From the NCBI RefSeq assembly GCF_000758665.1, contig NZ_CP009285.1, positions 5,518,001-5,582,000 on the forward strand: a stretch of 64,000 bases of DNA, given 5' to 3'. This document shows, piece by piece, positions 8,653 through 19,997 of this stretch (position 1 is the stretch's first letter; every line of letters starts with the position of its first letter). The stretch comes from Paenibacillus borealis (GTDB taxonomy: Bacteria; Bacillota; Bacilli; Paenibacillales; Paenibacillaceae). Below the pieces are notes generated by a model. It did not search any database and was not told the origin of the DNA. It saw only the letters and a program-made list of their open reading frames with translations. The position numbers and the translations under genes were made by a program.

Positions 8653-9402
8653 TCAAGAGAGTGTATGCTGCAGATTATCAACAACGCAGTCCTGAACATC
8701 ATGAGAATGGCGGCAATAGAAATTAATCTTGCCGTTCTTCTGCACCGGCTCGTTGCCGAGATAGTTCTTAATCATGTCAATGTCATGCGATACCATCAGG
8801 AAAGTCATATGGTGATGGGCATGCATATGCATGATCAGGTCGAAGAATCCGGCCTGCGTCTCGGCATCAATACCGACGGTAGGCTCATCAAGGATCAGCA
8901 GATCCGGATGGTTGATCAGCGCGCGGGCCAAGAAGACACGCTGCTGCTGGCCGCCGGATAGCTGCCCGACTCTTTTCTCCGCGATATCCTGAATCCGCAT
9001 CACTTCAAGCGCATCCTCACACTGGCGGTGCTGGGCTTTGGACACGCGGCGGATCAGATTCTTGTTGTTGTACAGCCCTGATAATACTACCTCGCGCACA
9101 GTAGCCGGGAACAGCGGATTGAAGGCATTCTTCTGCGGAACATAACCGATCCGTTCCCAGTCCTTGAACTTCCGGACCGGCTGGCCGAATAATTTGATCT
9201 CCCCGCTGGTAGCAGGCAGCAGACCGACAATCATCTTGAGCAGCGTAGTCTTGCCGGCTCCGTTAGAACCGATGATGCCGAGGAAATCACGTTCTTTCAC
9301 TGTATAATTCAAGTTAGAGATTACCTTCTGTTCCCCGTAGGAGAAGGACAAATCCTGTATTTCGATCATATGCTGATGGCAGTCCAGGGATACCGGTTGC
9401 AT
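8653..9402 (-). CDS. znuC: Zinc ABC transporter, ATPase subunit (ZnuC/AdcC)
   Basis: An ABC ATPase of 249 residues that energises zinc uptake with ZnuA and ZnuB. Walker A is GSNGAGKTT, the signature LSGGQQQR, Walker B LLILDEPT, and the H-loop VSHD. The start is uncertain: ATG 9402 has AAAGG 11 bases upstream, GTG 9411 is too close to it, and ATG 9369 lacks a site. The ends are unusual: DCHQH near the N-terminus and a tail with CRHSHDVQDC, cysteine/histidine-rich segments that could bind zinc, which is inference. It follows znuA after 33 bp and is in the same operon. Confidence 0.9.
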   Translation of the reverse strand: MQPVSLDCHQHMIEIQDLSFSYGEQKVISNLNYTVKERDFLGIIGSNGAGKTTLLKMIVGLLPATSGEIKLFGQPVRKFKDWERIGYVPQKNAFNPLFPATVREVVLSGLYNNKNLIRRVSKAQHRQCEDALEVMRIQDIAEKRVGQLSGGQQQRVFLARALINHPDLLILDEPTVGIDAETQAGFFDLIMHMHAHHHMTFLMVSHDIDMIKNYLGNEPVQKNGKINFYCRHSHDVQDCVVDNLQHTLS

Positions 9403-9435
9403 GTGAGGCACCGCCTTTCACTTATACTTTCCTTA

Positions 9436-10404
9436 TTATTGTAAAGCCAGAATGAGATTTTGCAAATTTTTCTCCATTAGCGTGAAATAGTTGTCGCCAT
9501 TCTTATCCTGGGCTTCAGTCAGTCCCTCTACCGGATTCAGCACCATAGTGGACACGCCGGTTTCACTAGCGAGTGTTTTGGCCAGCTTATCGGATACGAG
9601 CTCTTCGAAGAAAATGTAACGGATACCCTCTTCTTTGACCAACGCCGCCAGATCCAGCAGATCCTGTCCCCGCGGCTCGGCATCCGGTGACAGCCCCATA
9701 ATGGCGTGCTGTGACAGACCATAATCACGCGCCAGATACGAAAAAGCCTGATGGGAGACTACGATCTCCTTATTAGGCAGCTTGCCCAGTTCTTCCGTAA
9801 ACCTGCTGTCGAGGGCACTCAGACGATCGGTAAGCTTCTGGTAACGCTCCTCATAACCCGCTGAATGCTCGGGATCTACAGATTGCAGGCTGTCCTTAAT
9901 ATTCTTCGCCATCACCAGCGCCGATTTCGGACTTACCCAGGTATGCGGGTCCGTGTGCAGGCTATCGTTGTGCTCTGCCCCCTCTTCCTCATTACCATGA
10001 TCATGACCGTCTTCCTCATCGGTCATAATCAGATCAACCCCACGGCTGACTTCTACAGCCTTGGCTTCACTGTCACTGTCGAGGCTCTTGAGGAAATTGG
10101 GCACCCAGCCCTCCAGTCCTGCTCCGTTATAGAGGAACAGCTGTGCCTTGGAGGTATTAATAATATCCTGGCTGCGCGGTGTCCAGTCATGCGGCTCTAC
10201 CCCCACCGGAAGCAGATTGATCGCATTGATATCTTCCCCGCCGATTTCACTGGCAAATTCATATATAGGATAAAAAGTAGTAATGACATTCACTTTTCCC
10301 TCGACAATACTTCCGCTGCTCTTAGGTCCGCATGCGGCAAGCATCATTAGCAGCAGTAAGGTAACAACGAGCAAAAACCCTTTGTGCAAGCTTCTATATA
10401 ACAT
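9436..10404 (-). CDS. znuA: Zinc-binding lipoprotein of ABC importer (ZnuA/AdcA)
   Basis: An extracellular zinc-binding lipoprotein of 322 residues. The signal peptide ends in the lipobox LAAC with the lipidated Cys25. The cluster-A-I fold markers are visible: GVEPHDW, DPHTWVSP and VSHQAF supply the three metal histidines. A flexible acidic/histidine loop (GHDHGNEEE...AEHND) precedes the second ligand, as in zinc-specific members. It is the first gene of znuA-znuC-(znuB). The promoter carries two Zur-type operators, so the operon is expected to be off when zinc is plentiful. Confidence 0.95.
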   Translation of the reverse strand: MLYRSLHKGFLLVVTLLLLMMLAACGPKSSGSIVEGKVNVITTFYPIYEFASEIGGEDINAINLLPVGVEPHDWTPRSQDIINTSKAQLFLYNGAGLEGWVPNFLKSLDSDSEAKAVEVSRGVDLIMTDEEDGHDHGNEEEGAEHNDSLHTDPHTWVSPKSALVMAKNIKDSLQSVDPEHSAGYEERYQKLTDRLSALDSRFTEELGKLPNKEIVVSHQAFSYLARDYGLSQHAIMGLSPDAEPRGQDLLDLAALVKEEGIRYIFFEELVSDKLAKTLASETGVSTMVLNPVEGLTEAQDKNGDNYFTLMEKNLQNLILALQ

Positions 10405-10423
10405 TTCTCTATCGACCCCTTAA

Positions 10424-10474
10424 ATCGTAAAATTTACTATGAGAATTATAATAGTAATCGTTACGATAAGTCAA
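10424..10474 (-). promoter_or_regulatory. znuA promoter with two Zur-type operators
   Basis: Reading leftward: -35 TTGACT (10474-10469), an 18-bp spacer, then -10 TATAAT (10450-10445). A Zur-type 7-3-7 dyad ATAGTAA-TCG-TTACGAT (10451-10467) fills the spacer. A second, ATCGTAA-AAT-TTACTAT (10424-10440), covers the likely start site. Each arm pair matches 6 of 7. Blocking both positions would shut the promoter. Confidence 0.85.
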
Positions 10475-10564
10475 CTCTGATCTTCCAGCCAGCCTCGCCA
10501 TAGTTGGACTGAACCCGCTTATACTTAGGGTCAATACCTATTACTCTGTATACCTATATTTACA

Positions 10565-10604
10565 CTAAAACAATCCCCGCTGCATTAGGCACACGGGGAT
10601 CGTT
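10565..10604 (-). terminator. Terminator downstream of metG
   Basis: Arms AACAATCCCCG and CGGGGATCGTT pair (one G-T) around a 14-base loop. In the leftward direction the stem runs into TGTTTT. Confidence 0.75.
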
Positions 10605-10630
10605 CAGATCATTCAACTATGCAGCTTGTC

Positions 10631-12679
<2,049 letters not shown>

Positions 12680-12714
12680 TCATTATACCTTCTCATATTT
12701 ACACATCCTGACGC

Positions 12715-12990
12715 AAAAAACTCCCGCCCCTATATGGGGCGAGAGTAAACTCACGCGATACCACCCAAAGTTCCCCGGCTCCTCACAGAGCACAGGCTTC
12801 GCCAGTCCCTTGCGGAACTGTCCATTAACGCTGGAACACGCCGTTATCTTACGCAAGCCGCAACTTCCAGCTTCCGCTCGAACACAGTTCCTCCCGGACC
12901 ATATTCAATCTGGCGTCCCATACCGGCTTCCATCAGCCCCGGCTCTCTGTAATGGTTGTCCACATTTACTCATCCGTTCCTCGGAATATT
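12715..12990 (-). ncRNA. T-box leader of metG
   Basis: The conserved T-box TGGGTGGTATCGCG reads leftward at 12767-12754. It is followed by a terminator stem CTCTCGCCCC/GGGGCGGGAG and six T at 12745-12715. Upstream are AGTAAA, AGAGAGCC and the paired GGC/GCC elements of stem I. A putative specifier codon ATG (12902-12900), in the context GAATATGG, fits methionine and the downstream gene. The T-box and terminator are certain; the exact specifier is inferred. Confidence 0.9.
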
Positions 12991-13003
12991 GCTTATTATT
13001 CAA

Positions 13004-13032
13004 AATATACCCATCACAGCGGCTCATGTCAA
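13004..13032 (-). promoter_or_regulatory. metG promoter
   Basis: Leftward -35 TTGACA (13032-13027), a 17-bp spacer, and -10 TATATT (13009-13004). The start at about 12997 would begin the T-box leader. The -35 overlaps the last codons of yidD. Confidence 0.8.
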
Positions 13033-13292
13033 GTCGTATGAACAGGCTTATCTCCTGGTGATTGCTCTTTCCGCGGCGGCACCGGGTCCAGCCCTCCCGG
13101 ATGAAAGGGATGGCAGCGGGCAATCCGCCTTGCAGCCAGCCACGAACCCTTCAGCGGTCCATGGACCTCAATAGCTTCAAGCGCATAGGCTGAACAAGTC
13201 GGATAAAACCGGCAGGTTGCCGGCTTAAGCGGCGATATGAACCTGCGGTAGACCCGGATTGGAGCCTGAACCGTTCTTCTTAAGGTAGTCAT
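13029..13292 (-). CDS. yidD: Membrane protein insertion efficiency factor YidD
   Basis: A small amphipathic membrane-associated protein of 87 residues that assists YidC-dependent membrane insertion. The family signature is plain: [18 protein letters not shown] at about 24-41, with the two cysteines, and GGLDPVPP later. The gene starts 2 bp after the zur stop, so it is translated from the zur transcript. The metG promoter lies over its 3' end. Pairing with zur is unusual for yidD, which is often near rnpA; it probably reflects co-transcription rather than shared function. Confidence 0.93.
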   Translation of the reverse strand: MTTLRRTVQAPIRVYRRFISPLKPATCRFYPTCSAYALEAIEVHGPLKGSWLAARRIARCHPFHPGGLDPVPPRKEQSPGDKPVHTT

Positions 13293-13294
13293 AT

Positions 13295-13756
13295 TCAGCG
13301 GCCTTCTTTGCCGTGAGCAGCTACGGCTGACTCTTCTTCGCGGCCCTGTTCACAGTCCTTGCAGTAACCGAACACCTCAAATTTATGCTTGACCACCCGG
13401 AATTGATCCGGTGTATCTGTTAAATTCATCGGACAGAAATGAATAGGGTAAGTCTTCATACATTGAAGACAAATCATATGATGATGATGGTGATCCTGAC
13501 TGCAGCTTGCTTTGAATTTGACGCCGTCTTCAAAGACAATCTGCTCCAGCACACCAAGCTCCTCCATGACACGCAGGTTGCGGTAGACCGTATCGAAGCT
13601 GAGTCCGCTGTATTTGCGGCCCATATGCTCATATACATCCTTCGCAGACAAATATCCCGTATTCTCGCCGAATAACCTGGCAAGCGTTTTGCGCTGATCG
13701 GTGATTCGCAGTCCCTGCCCCGACATGGCTTCCAGTATTTGTTCTGTCGACAGCAT
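13295..13756 (-). CDS. zur: Zinc uptake regulator Zur (Fur family)
   Basis: A Fur-family repressor of 153 residues. Start ATG 13756 follows GGAGATGAG; upstream in-frame codons lack a site. The DNA-binding half includes [15 protein letters not shown] and [19 protein letters not shown]. Metal features follow: [21 protein letters not shown], then a second structural cysteine pair in GYCKDCEQG. The HHHHH-ICLxC pattern is that of Bacillus Zur rather than Fur or PerR. With Zn(II) it should bind 7-1-7/7-3-7 dyads such as those at znuA, 3 kb away. It is co-transcribed with yidD. Confidence 0.9.
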   Translation of the reverse strand: MLSTEQILEAMSGQGLRITDQRKTLARLFGENTGYLSAKDVYEHMGRKYSGLSFDTVYRNLRVMEELGVLEQIVFEDGVKFKASCSQDHHHHHMICLQCMKTYPIHFCPMNLTDTPDQFRVVKHKFEVFGYCKDCEQGREEESAVAAHGKEGR

Positions 13757-13801
13757 TCGCTCATCTCCCATAACATAGGTCGTTTGTATTGCACTCTCTT
13801 T

Positions 13802-13830
13802 ATAATGCCCCAAAAGCACTGCCCCGTCAA
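13802..13830 (-). promoter_or_regulatory. zur-yidD promoter
   Basis: Leftward TTGACG (13830-13825), a 17-bp spacer, and CATTAT (13807-13802). I see no Zur-type dyad here, so autoregulation is not evident. Confidence 0.6.
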
Positions 13831-13887
13831 TGAAGTGTGCCTCCGGCCCTTAAGGAACGGCCCTTCCTCATGTAAAGATGATCATAA

Positions 13888-13922
13888 TCCAAAGAAACAG
13901 CCGCTCCATCAGGAACGGCTGT
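13888..13922 (-). terminator. Terminator of the 13940-16231 gene
   Basis: Arms ACAGCCG and CGGCTGT, loop of about 12 bases, then TTTCTTTGG in the leftward direction. Confidence 0.8.
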
Positions 13923-13939
13923 CTAACAGGTGCTTTTAT

Positions 13940-16231
13940 TTATTTTTTGGCCGGAAGCGGAGTAAACACAAAGTTTACAGGCAGATTACTGCCGGAAGCT
14001 ACGGAGAAGGTAATATCAACCGGACCTTCATATTCGCCGGTGCGGAATATTACTGCATTCATGTCCGAGCTGGATAAGCTTCCCTTATTCGGCAGATTCA
14101 CAATCGTTCCGTTCACCAGTACAGAACCCAGATAATTACCTCCACGCGGGTTGAAGGTGATCAGTGTGTTCGCTGCCACACGGTCCAGAACGATTTTGTA
14201 CAGTACACCGAAGTTGCCGGAATTGGAAGCTTCGGTTCCAGTCATCGGGTCAATACCAATCAGATTGAGGTCATTTTTATTATCCCCCAGAATCAGCTTG
14301 GATTGCGTTGTGCCAACCAGATCAGTCACATTAATGATGCGTGTTGAATCCGGATACGTTCCCCGGTTATGCACACCATCGCGGTCAAGAATTGGCAGTG
14401 TCGGCAGCACAGCTACCGGATCTTTAGTCTCTTCAACCATTACCACATTATATAGAATAGGGTAATCACTAACCAGATCGGCGCTGAGTGAAAGCACTTC
14501 TTTCGGTTTCATAGCAATCTTATTCAGATCTGTCAGAATAGGTACACTTTGACCCGGCTGCAGGATGATTTGGGCTTTGCTTGAACCTGTAATCATGGAA
14601 TTGTAGTATTTCTGAATCGAAATTCTGCCCGTATATTCCGGAGAAGTTACCGGACCGGCAATACCTGAGTATTCGGTCGAAATCGTCGCCGGATATATGC
14701 CGTTGTTCGTAGCGATCACATACAGCTTCTGTCGTGTAGTCATATTGTTCATATGATGCACCAGGAAACGTGTCTTCCCTACGGAAGTCTCGCGATACAG
14801 AACGCCTTCGGTATTAACCGTTTCAGGGCTGTTACTGCGGATCAGCGTATAGCTGTCAGACGACAGATTATACGGCAGGTTCGGAAGTCCCGGGATTAGT
14901 CCACCATCAAACGTCAGCACATCGCCGGGAATAGTGAACAGCTTTGCTACTTCATCCTGGGTATACAGCTGTTCGCTTGTAATGTTAATCGTTTTCTCAA
15001 AAGTACTGCTAAGACCATGCTTATCCGTTACCGTCAGCTGGATGGACGTAGGACCCGGGTTAAAGTAGGCCAGGCCACGGTTGCTCCAAGTGGTGGTCAA
15101 TTCTTCATATTCGGGGTCGTAGCTGGTATCCGTCAGAATTACCGGCTCACCCATTTTGTATTCATCTTTGTCAGTCGTGAACTGAGCCACAGGCGGCTGA
15201 TTCGGCTGCAGCACCTGGATCGTTACAGAATAAGGATCACTCCACAGATTATTTGCATCACGTACAGAATACGTAACGGTATAGAATCCCGGCTGATCGT
15301 ACATATCCAGCTTGTTGCCGCCCCATTGTTCTTCAGCCATCGGCGTGCCATTTGGTGAAGAATAGGAAGTTACATAATTCACTATTGTCTGACCGGCATA
15401 AATTTCAGTCGGCTGAACCTTGAAAGAAGCGGTCGGCTTTGTATTCAGCGTAAGAATGACACGCTTCTGTACATTGTCCACCGTATAAGGAATATTCAGC
15501 GCATACGTAATGGAGGTTAAAGGAACCATGAAGGTGCCCTTGAACTGGTAGGCCGGGCCTTTCATTGTATTCTTGGCGCCATTTACCGTATAGATCTTAC
15601 TGTCGGTCTTGAAGCGCATAATACTGGTACCTTTAGTAACAATAACTTCCTTGGTTTTGTAGTCGTAGGTATAGCTTACTCCGACCATTTCCACCATTGC
15701 ACGGATCGATACATACGAGACCCCGTTCTTGACAGCCATCGGCTGGTTGGCAGTATACGGTGTACCGTTTCTGTACATTTTGTTGCTGTTCATCATCAGG
15801 ATGAGCTGGCCGCCAGTGGCGGAGGTGGTCAGACCTGCAGTTGTTGTCGGCTGCAACACTTGAGTACTGCCAGGAAGCGGGGTAGCCGTTGGAACAGCCG
15901 CGTCTGTTGAAACAGCGCCATCAATAGGAGCCTGGGTCACTGCCGGAATTGGTGTTGCAGTTGCTGCCGGCACTGCAGGAACTGCTGTTGCTGCCGGGAC
16001 CGGTGTTGGTGTTGGCGTAACCGTACCTGCAGGCGCCTCAGTAACTAATGGAGGCAACGGATCTGTAGCCGAGGGCTCCTCCTGTGTTACAACCGTCTGT
16101 GTGGTATTCACCGCTGCGGCAACGTTGCCAGTGGTACTTTGTGTGCTGGCAGGGATTGCAAAGGCCGGAACCGCTGCTGCGGTTTGTGACACGGCCAATA
16201 CTGCCACTAAGATCATTTTTTTCAAATTCAT
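13940..16231 (-). CDS. Large secreted protein with CuAO-N-like and PKD-like domains
   Basis: A secreted protein of 763 residues. A signal peptide (about 1-26, ending PAFA) is followed by a low-complexity Thr/Pro/Ala/Val spacer to about 140. A copper-amine-oxidase-N-like domain spans about 142-265 (YVSIRAMVEMVGVSY; GTFMVPLTSITYALNIPY). Two beta-sandwich repeats of PKD type span about 270-425 (FYTVTYSVRDANNLWSDPY; IQLTVTDKHGLSS). The final 330 residues are not a family I recognise. The domain order suggests an envelope-attached structural or binding protein. It has a good ribosome site (AGGAG), its own terminator, and stands alone between zur and the sugar-import cluster. Confidence 0.8.
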   Translation of the reverse strand: MNLKKMILVAVLAVSQTAAAVPAFAIPASTQSTTGNVAAAVNTTQTVVTQEEPSATDPLPPLVTEAPAGTVTPTPTPVPAATAVPAVPAATATPIPAVTQAPIDGAVSTDAAVPTATPLPGSTQVLQPTTTAGLTTSATGGQLILMMNSNKMYRNGTPYTANQPMAVKNGVSYVSIRAMVEMVGVSYTYDYKTKEVIVTKGTSIMRFKTDSKIYTVNGAKNTMKGPAYQFKGTFMVPLTSITYALNIPYTVDNVQKRVILTLNTKPTASFKVQPTEIYAGQTIVNYVTSYSSPNGTPMAEEQWGGNKLDMYDQPGFYTVTYSVRDANNLWSDPYSVTIQVLQPNQPPVAQFTTDKDEYKMGEPVILTDTSYDPEYEELTTTWSNRGLAYFNPGPTSIQLTVTDKHGLSSTFEKTINITSEQLYTQDEVAKLFTIPGDVLTFDGGLIPGLPNLPYNLSSDSYTLIRSNSPETVNTEGVLYRETSVGKTRFLVHHMNNMTTRQKLYVIATNNGIYPATISTEYSGIAGPVTSPEYTGRISIQKYYNSMITGSSKAQIILQPGQSVPILTDLNKIAMKPKEVLSLSADLVSDYPILYNVVMVEETKDPVAVLPTLPILDRDGVHNRGTYPDSTRIINVTDLVGTTQSKLILGDNKNDLNLIGIDPMTGTEASNSGNFGVLYKIVLDRVAANTLITFNPRGGNYLGSVLVNGTIVNLPNKGSLSSSDMNAVIFRTGEYEGPVDITFSVASGSNLPVNFVFTPLPAKK

Positions 16232-16457
16232 TGTACGACTCCTTCTGCTCCCAATTGTAGTGTATAAGGCGTTATCTTTCTTTCTTCACCTTATATTCCC
16301 CGCAAAAACGCAACCGTCCTCTACAGGACGGCAGAATTTTTTGCCACGTTCATTTTACAAAACATAGTATTAGACGCAAGCAACTCCGAAAAGTTTCATT
16401 CTGTGTAAAGAAAAATCAAGCATTATCCATTTATTTCTATTGGCTATCCATCTTCAT

Positions 16458-16490
16458 AAAAAAAGATCGTCCCCTTCCCGGGACAATCTT
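16458..16490 (-). terminator. Terminator of the first two-component operon
   Basis: Arms AAGATTGTCCC and GGGGACGATCTT pair closely and are followed leftward by seven T. Confidence 0.9.
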
Positions 16491-16519
16491 AGTGTACGCT
16501 GCCGAAATTGCCTTTACCA

Positions 16520-17311
16520 TTAACGGACTTCGGCTGCTTTGTATTTATCGCGGTATTCCTTGGGGGACATTCCCGTCTGTTTCTGGAACACCTTGGTGAA
16601 GTAACGCCGTTCCTGATAGCCCACTCCGGAGCTGATGGCAGTGATGCTTTTATCGCTGCTGGCGAGCATGAATTTGGCGGCTTCAATCCGCTGTAAGGTA
16701 ACATACTCCACGAAGGTCATCGCAAAGCGGTTCTTGAAGAGCAGGCAGAAATAGCTGCTGCTGATACCAATTCTATTCGCCACCTCTTCAATGCCAAGGT
16801 CATAGTTCAGCCGTTCGGTAATATATTGTGCAGCCTGGTTCATCAATTGATCCGGTGTTTTTTTGGCGGAATCCTCGGGAACAGGCATCTCCTGAAACAA
16901 GGGAATACTGTTATACAGTTTATCCTTGTATTGTTTACTGCGGATCCGTGCTCCGATCTCCCTCACCTTGTTGCCAAGCTCCTCATAATGTATCGGCTTG
17001 CAGATATATTCCTTCACCCCGAGACGGATGGCCTCGCGCGCATAATCAAACTCCTGATACCCGCTGAGCAGCAGCACTTCACTCTCCAGCCCCATCTCAC
17101 GCAGCTTGCCGATGAACGTAAGTCCGTCCATCACCGGCATCCGGATGTCACACAGCACCAGATCCGGCGCTTCCTCTTCAGCGAGGCGCAGTGCTTCCAT
17201 ACCGCTGCGGGCCATCCCCGTTACTTCCATCCCCATGTCCTGCCAAGGCAGTACTTTGTTGAGATTGTTCAGGATAGGCGCCTCATCGTCAACCAATAAT
17301 ACTTTTAGCAT
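16520..17311 (-). CDS. AraC-type response regulator (YesN-like), cluster 1
   Basis: A response regulator of 263 residues. The receiver domain at 1-120 has Asp8-Asp9 and the phospho-acceptor Asp55 in LCDIRMPVMDG. The C-terminal AraC/XylS double helix-turn-helix spans about 165-260 (LGIEEVANRIGISSSYFCLL; GYQERRYFTKVFQKQTGMS). The start is ATG 17311, 23 bases inside the end of the kinase gene, so the two are translationally coupled. It should be phosphorylated by that kinase and activate the importer genes at 19-22 kb. It is short for the family, lacking the long middle domain seen in the second regulator in this window. Confidence 0.93.
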   Translation of the reverse strand: MLKVLLVDDEAPILNNLNKVLPWQDMGMEVTGMARSGMEALRLAEEEAPDLVLCDIRMPVMDGLTFIGKLREMGLESEVLLLSGYQEFDYAREAIRLGVKEYICKPIHYEELGNKVREIGARIRSKQYKDKLYNSIPLFQEMPVPEDSAKKTPDQLMNQAAQYITERLNYDLGIEEVANRIGISSSYFCLLFKNRFAMTFVEYVTLQRIEAAKFMLASSDKSITAISSGVGYQERRYFTKVFQKQTGMSPKEYRDKYKAAEVR

Positions 17312-19142
17312 AATGATCTTCCCCCTGCCCGTATTTAGGTATGACGCACTGGATAATCGTTCCCTCACCAGGACTCGCACAGATGAAAATCCCATATCTG
17401 CCGCCGTACTCTATACGGATGCGGTCTGCTACACTGCGTACGCCAAGCCCCCTCCGCTCCAGGTGAATTCCGTGTTCCGGTTTGCCTTCAGGCTTCTGCT
17501 CTGCCGGATCGTTAACCATATACTGAAACATGGACAGCTGGGACGGAGTCATGCCGATCCCGTTATCCTGAATCCGCAGGATCAGATTCCCCCGGTCTTC
17601 CCAGACCTTAACACTTACCAGACCTTTGTAACTGATACCTTCAAAACCATGCTGAATACTGTTCTCTACCAGCGGCTGCAGCGTAAGCTTCAGAATCCCG
17701 CAGCCCAGCAGCTCCTCCGGAACCTCAAGCTCATAGTCAAACAGATCCTCGAACCGGAATTTCTGGATATCGAGATAATTGCGCAGATGCTTAACCTCTT
17801 CCTCCAGCGTAATTTCGTCCCTGTCCTGGATGCTGATCCGTAGAATACTGGCCAGCCTGTAGACCATCTCACTGACCTTTCGCCCTTCATTCTGCACGGC
17901 CAGCACATTAATGGACTCCAGTGTATTGAACAGAAAATGCGGTTTGATCTGCGCCTGCAGCACGCGCATTTCCGCCTGGTTTTTGCGCCGCTGCTCTTCA
18001 TGGACCCGGTTAAAGAGCGAATTGATTTTGTCCATAAGATCATTGAAGCCCCGGGCCAGCAGCGTCATTTCGTCACTGCCCTTCTCTTCAACCCGGGTTG
18101 TCAGGTCACCATCCTCCACCCGCCGCATGAAGCGCACGATCACAGCAATCCCGCCCGTAATCCGGTTCATGAAGAACAGGTTGAAGATCACTGCACCCAG
18201 TAAGCACAGGAACATCACAACCACAAACCAGCGGGCAAATACGGTTACTTCATGAGACAACGAGCCCCACGAGGTCACAGAAACCAGACTCCAGGGATAT
18301 TCCTTCAGGTGATAGACTGACAGAATACTCTTTTCACCGTCAAATTGGGTTCTGTAGCTCTGGAAGCCCGGCTTGAACGTAATATCCTTCGTAGTGAAAT
18401 CGCGGAAATCCTGTCCGTCCAGCTTCCTGTCCGGGTCAAGCAGGATCATACCGTCATCGTTGACCAGCATAAAAGACACCTTCTGATTGCTGTCCCCGAT
18501 CTTGAGATTGCGGAATATCGATTCGAACTCCCAGTTCTTGATCTGGACTACCAGAATACCGATGTTCTGAAAAAAGCTAAGCTCCTTGATAAGCCGGATC
18601 TGCGTAAATACAGCCTCCGTTCCCGTCAGTTCGGGATACTCATGCGGAGCCAGCCATTTCGGAACGCCGTTAAGCTTCATAACCTCCTGGTAGAGATCAC
18701 TTCCTTTGAACTTATCATAGGGGAGTGTGCGGAAATTTTCTTTGTTGAATACCGATACGATCTCCGAGCTGCCTTTTCCATTAAAATTATACAGAAACGC
18801 ATAGCTGATCGACGGATGGTTATAGAGCAGACTACGGAAATTGCGCTGGCTGGCATTCAGGCTTAGCTGCTCGGCATCGGTCAAATCCTGTTTGGAGGGA
18901 TCATCCGCACTGAGCGCCATATGAAACACCGAGGTGGCAATTCCGTTGTCTGTCACATTGTCCATATCCTTAAAAACATTAGAAATGCTGTAACTGATCG
19001 CCTTAAGCGAGTATTCGGATTGCTGGCTGTACTTCTTCTCTATCGAATTATAAGTGACGAAGAACATAATCATGCCAAGAATGAATAAGGGAATGATAAT
19101 CAGGCCCAGAAATGCCGTAAATAATTTGTAGCGCAAATTCAT
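17289..19142 (-). CDS. YesM-type sensor histidine kinase, cluster 1
   Basis: A membrane kinase of 617 residues. Membrane helices lie at about 7-30 and 303-325. The roughly 270-residue external part between them is probably a dCache-type ligand sensor. A HAMP segment follows. The kinase core is of the LytS/YesM class: phospho-accepting His402 in QIKPHFLFNTL, N-box LQPLVENSIQHG, and DNGIGM. The start follows AGGAG. It lies 27 bp after a sugar permease gene in the same direction, which suggests that it senses the sugar or a binding protein of that importer. Confidence 0.93.
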   Translation of the reverse strand: MNLRYKLFTAFLGLIIIPLFILGMIMFFVTYNSIEKKYSQQSEYSLKAISYSISNVFKDMDNVTDNGIATSVFHMALSADDPSKQDLTDAEQLSLNASQRNFRSLLYNHPSISYAFLYNFNGKGSSEIVSVFNKENFRTLPYDKFKGSDLYQEVMKLNGVPKWLAPHEYPELTGTEAVFTQIRLIKELSFFQNIGILVVQIKNWEFESIFRNLKIGDSNQKVSFMLVNDDGMILLDPDRKLDGQDFRDFTTKDITFKPGFQSYRTQFDGEKSILSVYHLKEYPWSLVSVTSWGSLSHEVTVFARWFVVVMFLCLLGAVIFNLFFMNRITGGIAVIVRFMRRVEDGDLTTRVEEKGSDEMTLLARGFNDLMDKINSLFNRVHEEQRRKNQAEMRVLQAQIKPHFLFNTLESINVLAVQNEGRKVSEMVYRLASILRISIQDRDEITLEEEVKHLRNYLDIQKFRFEDLFDYELEVPEELLGCGILKLTLQPLVENSIQHGFEGISYKGLVSVKVWEDRGNLILRIQDNGIGMTPSQLSMFQYMVNDPAEQKPEGKPEHGIHLERRGLGVRSVADRIRIEYGGRYGIFICASPGEGTIIQCVIPKYGQGEDHYAKSIIG

Positions 19143-19169
19143 CGGCCCATGCTCCTGACATGAATAGTG

Positions 19170-19997
19170 TTATCCTTTTACACTGCCTGCTGTTACGCCT
19201 TCAATAATCTTCTCCTGCAAAATAGCATAAATGACGATAACCGGGACCACGCTGTAGACAATACCCGCTGACATTTGCGCGTAGTTCATCTGATATTGAT
19301 CACGGAATTGAACCATGCCCACCGGAAGCGTGCGCAGCTCGTCATTAGAGAGAAAATAGTTAGCCAGCAGGAACTCGTTCCAATTTCCCAGGAAATTAAC
19401 AATGAAGACTGTAACCATGGCCGGAACTGTCAAAGGTACAATAATTCTAGCAAAGATACCCGGAGCCTTCAAGCCATCCATGACCGCTGCTTCTTCAATT
19501 TCACTGGGCAGTGAGCGCATGAATGCCGCCAGGATAATAATCGTGAACGGAATCGCATTGGCGATATAAGGAATAATCAGTGCCCAGTGCGTATTGAGAA
19601 TATGAAGCTTACGGACAATCGTGTAGATTGGCAGCATCAGCGCATTGTTCGGAATCAGCATACCGATCAGGACCAGCGAGAACAATATCTTGTTCCATTG
19701 CCCCTGGCGCATCCGCGTCACCGCAAAGGCAAACATGGACGCCAGCAGAATGGAGACCACTGATGACAGGATCGAAATATATAAGCTGTTAAAAAAGTAT
19801 GTGCTGATCTTGGCGTTCACCCAGGCTTCAACATAGTTCGAAAATTCGAAGGTCTTCGGAATCCCGAATGGATTGAGGGCGATCGCATTATTGTCCTTCT
19901 TCACCGAGGAGAACAGGACAAAGAGAAACGGGAAGAGCACAACGACCAGATATCCCAGCAGGGCAACGTGAGGTAAGCTTTTCTTCAGGCGCGGCAT
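19170..19997 (-). CDS. Sugar ABC transporter permease (MalG type), cluster 1
   Basis: An inner-membrane subunit of a CUT1-family sugar importer, 275 residues, about six helices. The EAA loop EEAAVMDGLKAPGIFARIIV, which docks the ATPase, is at about residue 190. The start codon overlaps the stop of the upstream permease (TGATG), so the two are coupled. No ATPase gene is in this cluster, as is normal for CUT1 systems served by a shared MsmX-type ATPase. The sugar is unknown; oligosaccharides are usual for this family. Confidence 0.92.
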   Translation of the reverse strand: MPRLKKSLPHVALLGYLVVVLFPFLFVLFSSVKKDNNAIALNPFGIPKTFEFSNYVEAWVNAKISTYFFNSLYISILSSVVSILLASMFAFAVTRMRQGQWNKILFSLVLIGMLIPNNALMLPIYTIVRKLHILNTHWALIIPYIANAIPFTIIILAAFMRSLPSEIEEAAVMDGLKAPGIFARIIVPLTVPAMVTVFIVNFLGNWNEFLLANYFLSNDELRTLPVGMVQFRDQYQMNYAQMSAGIVYSVVPVIVIYAILQEKIIEGVTAGSVKG

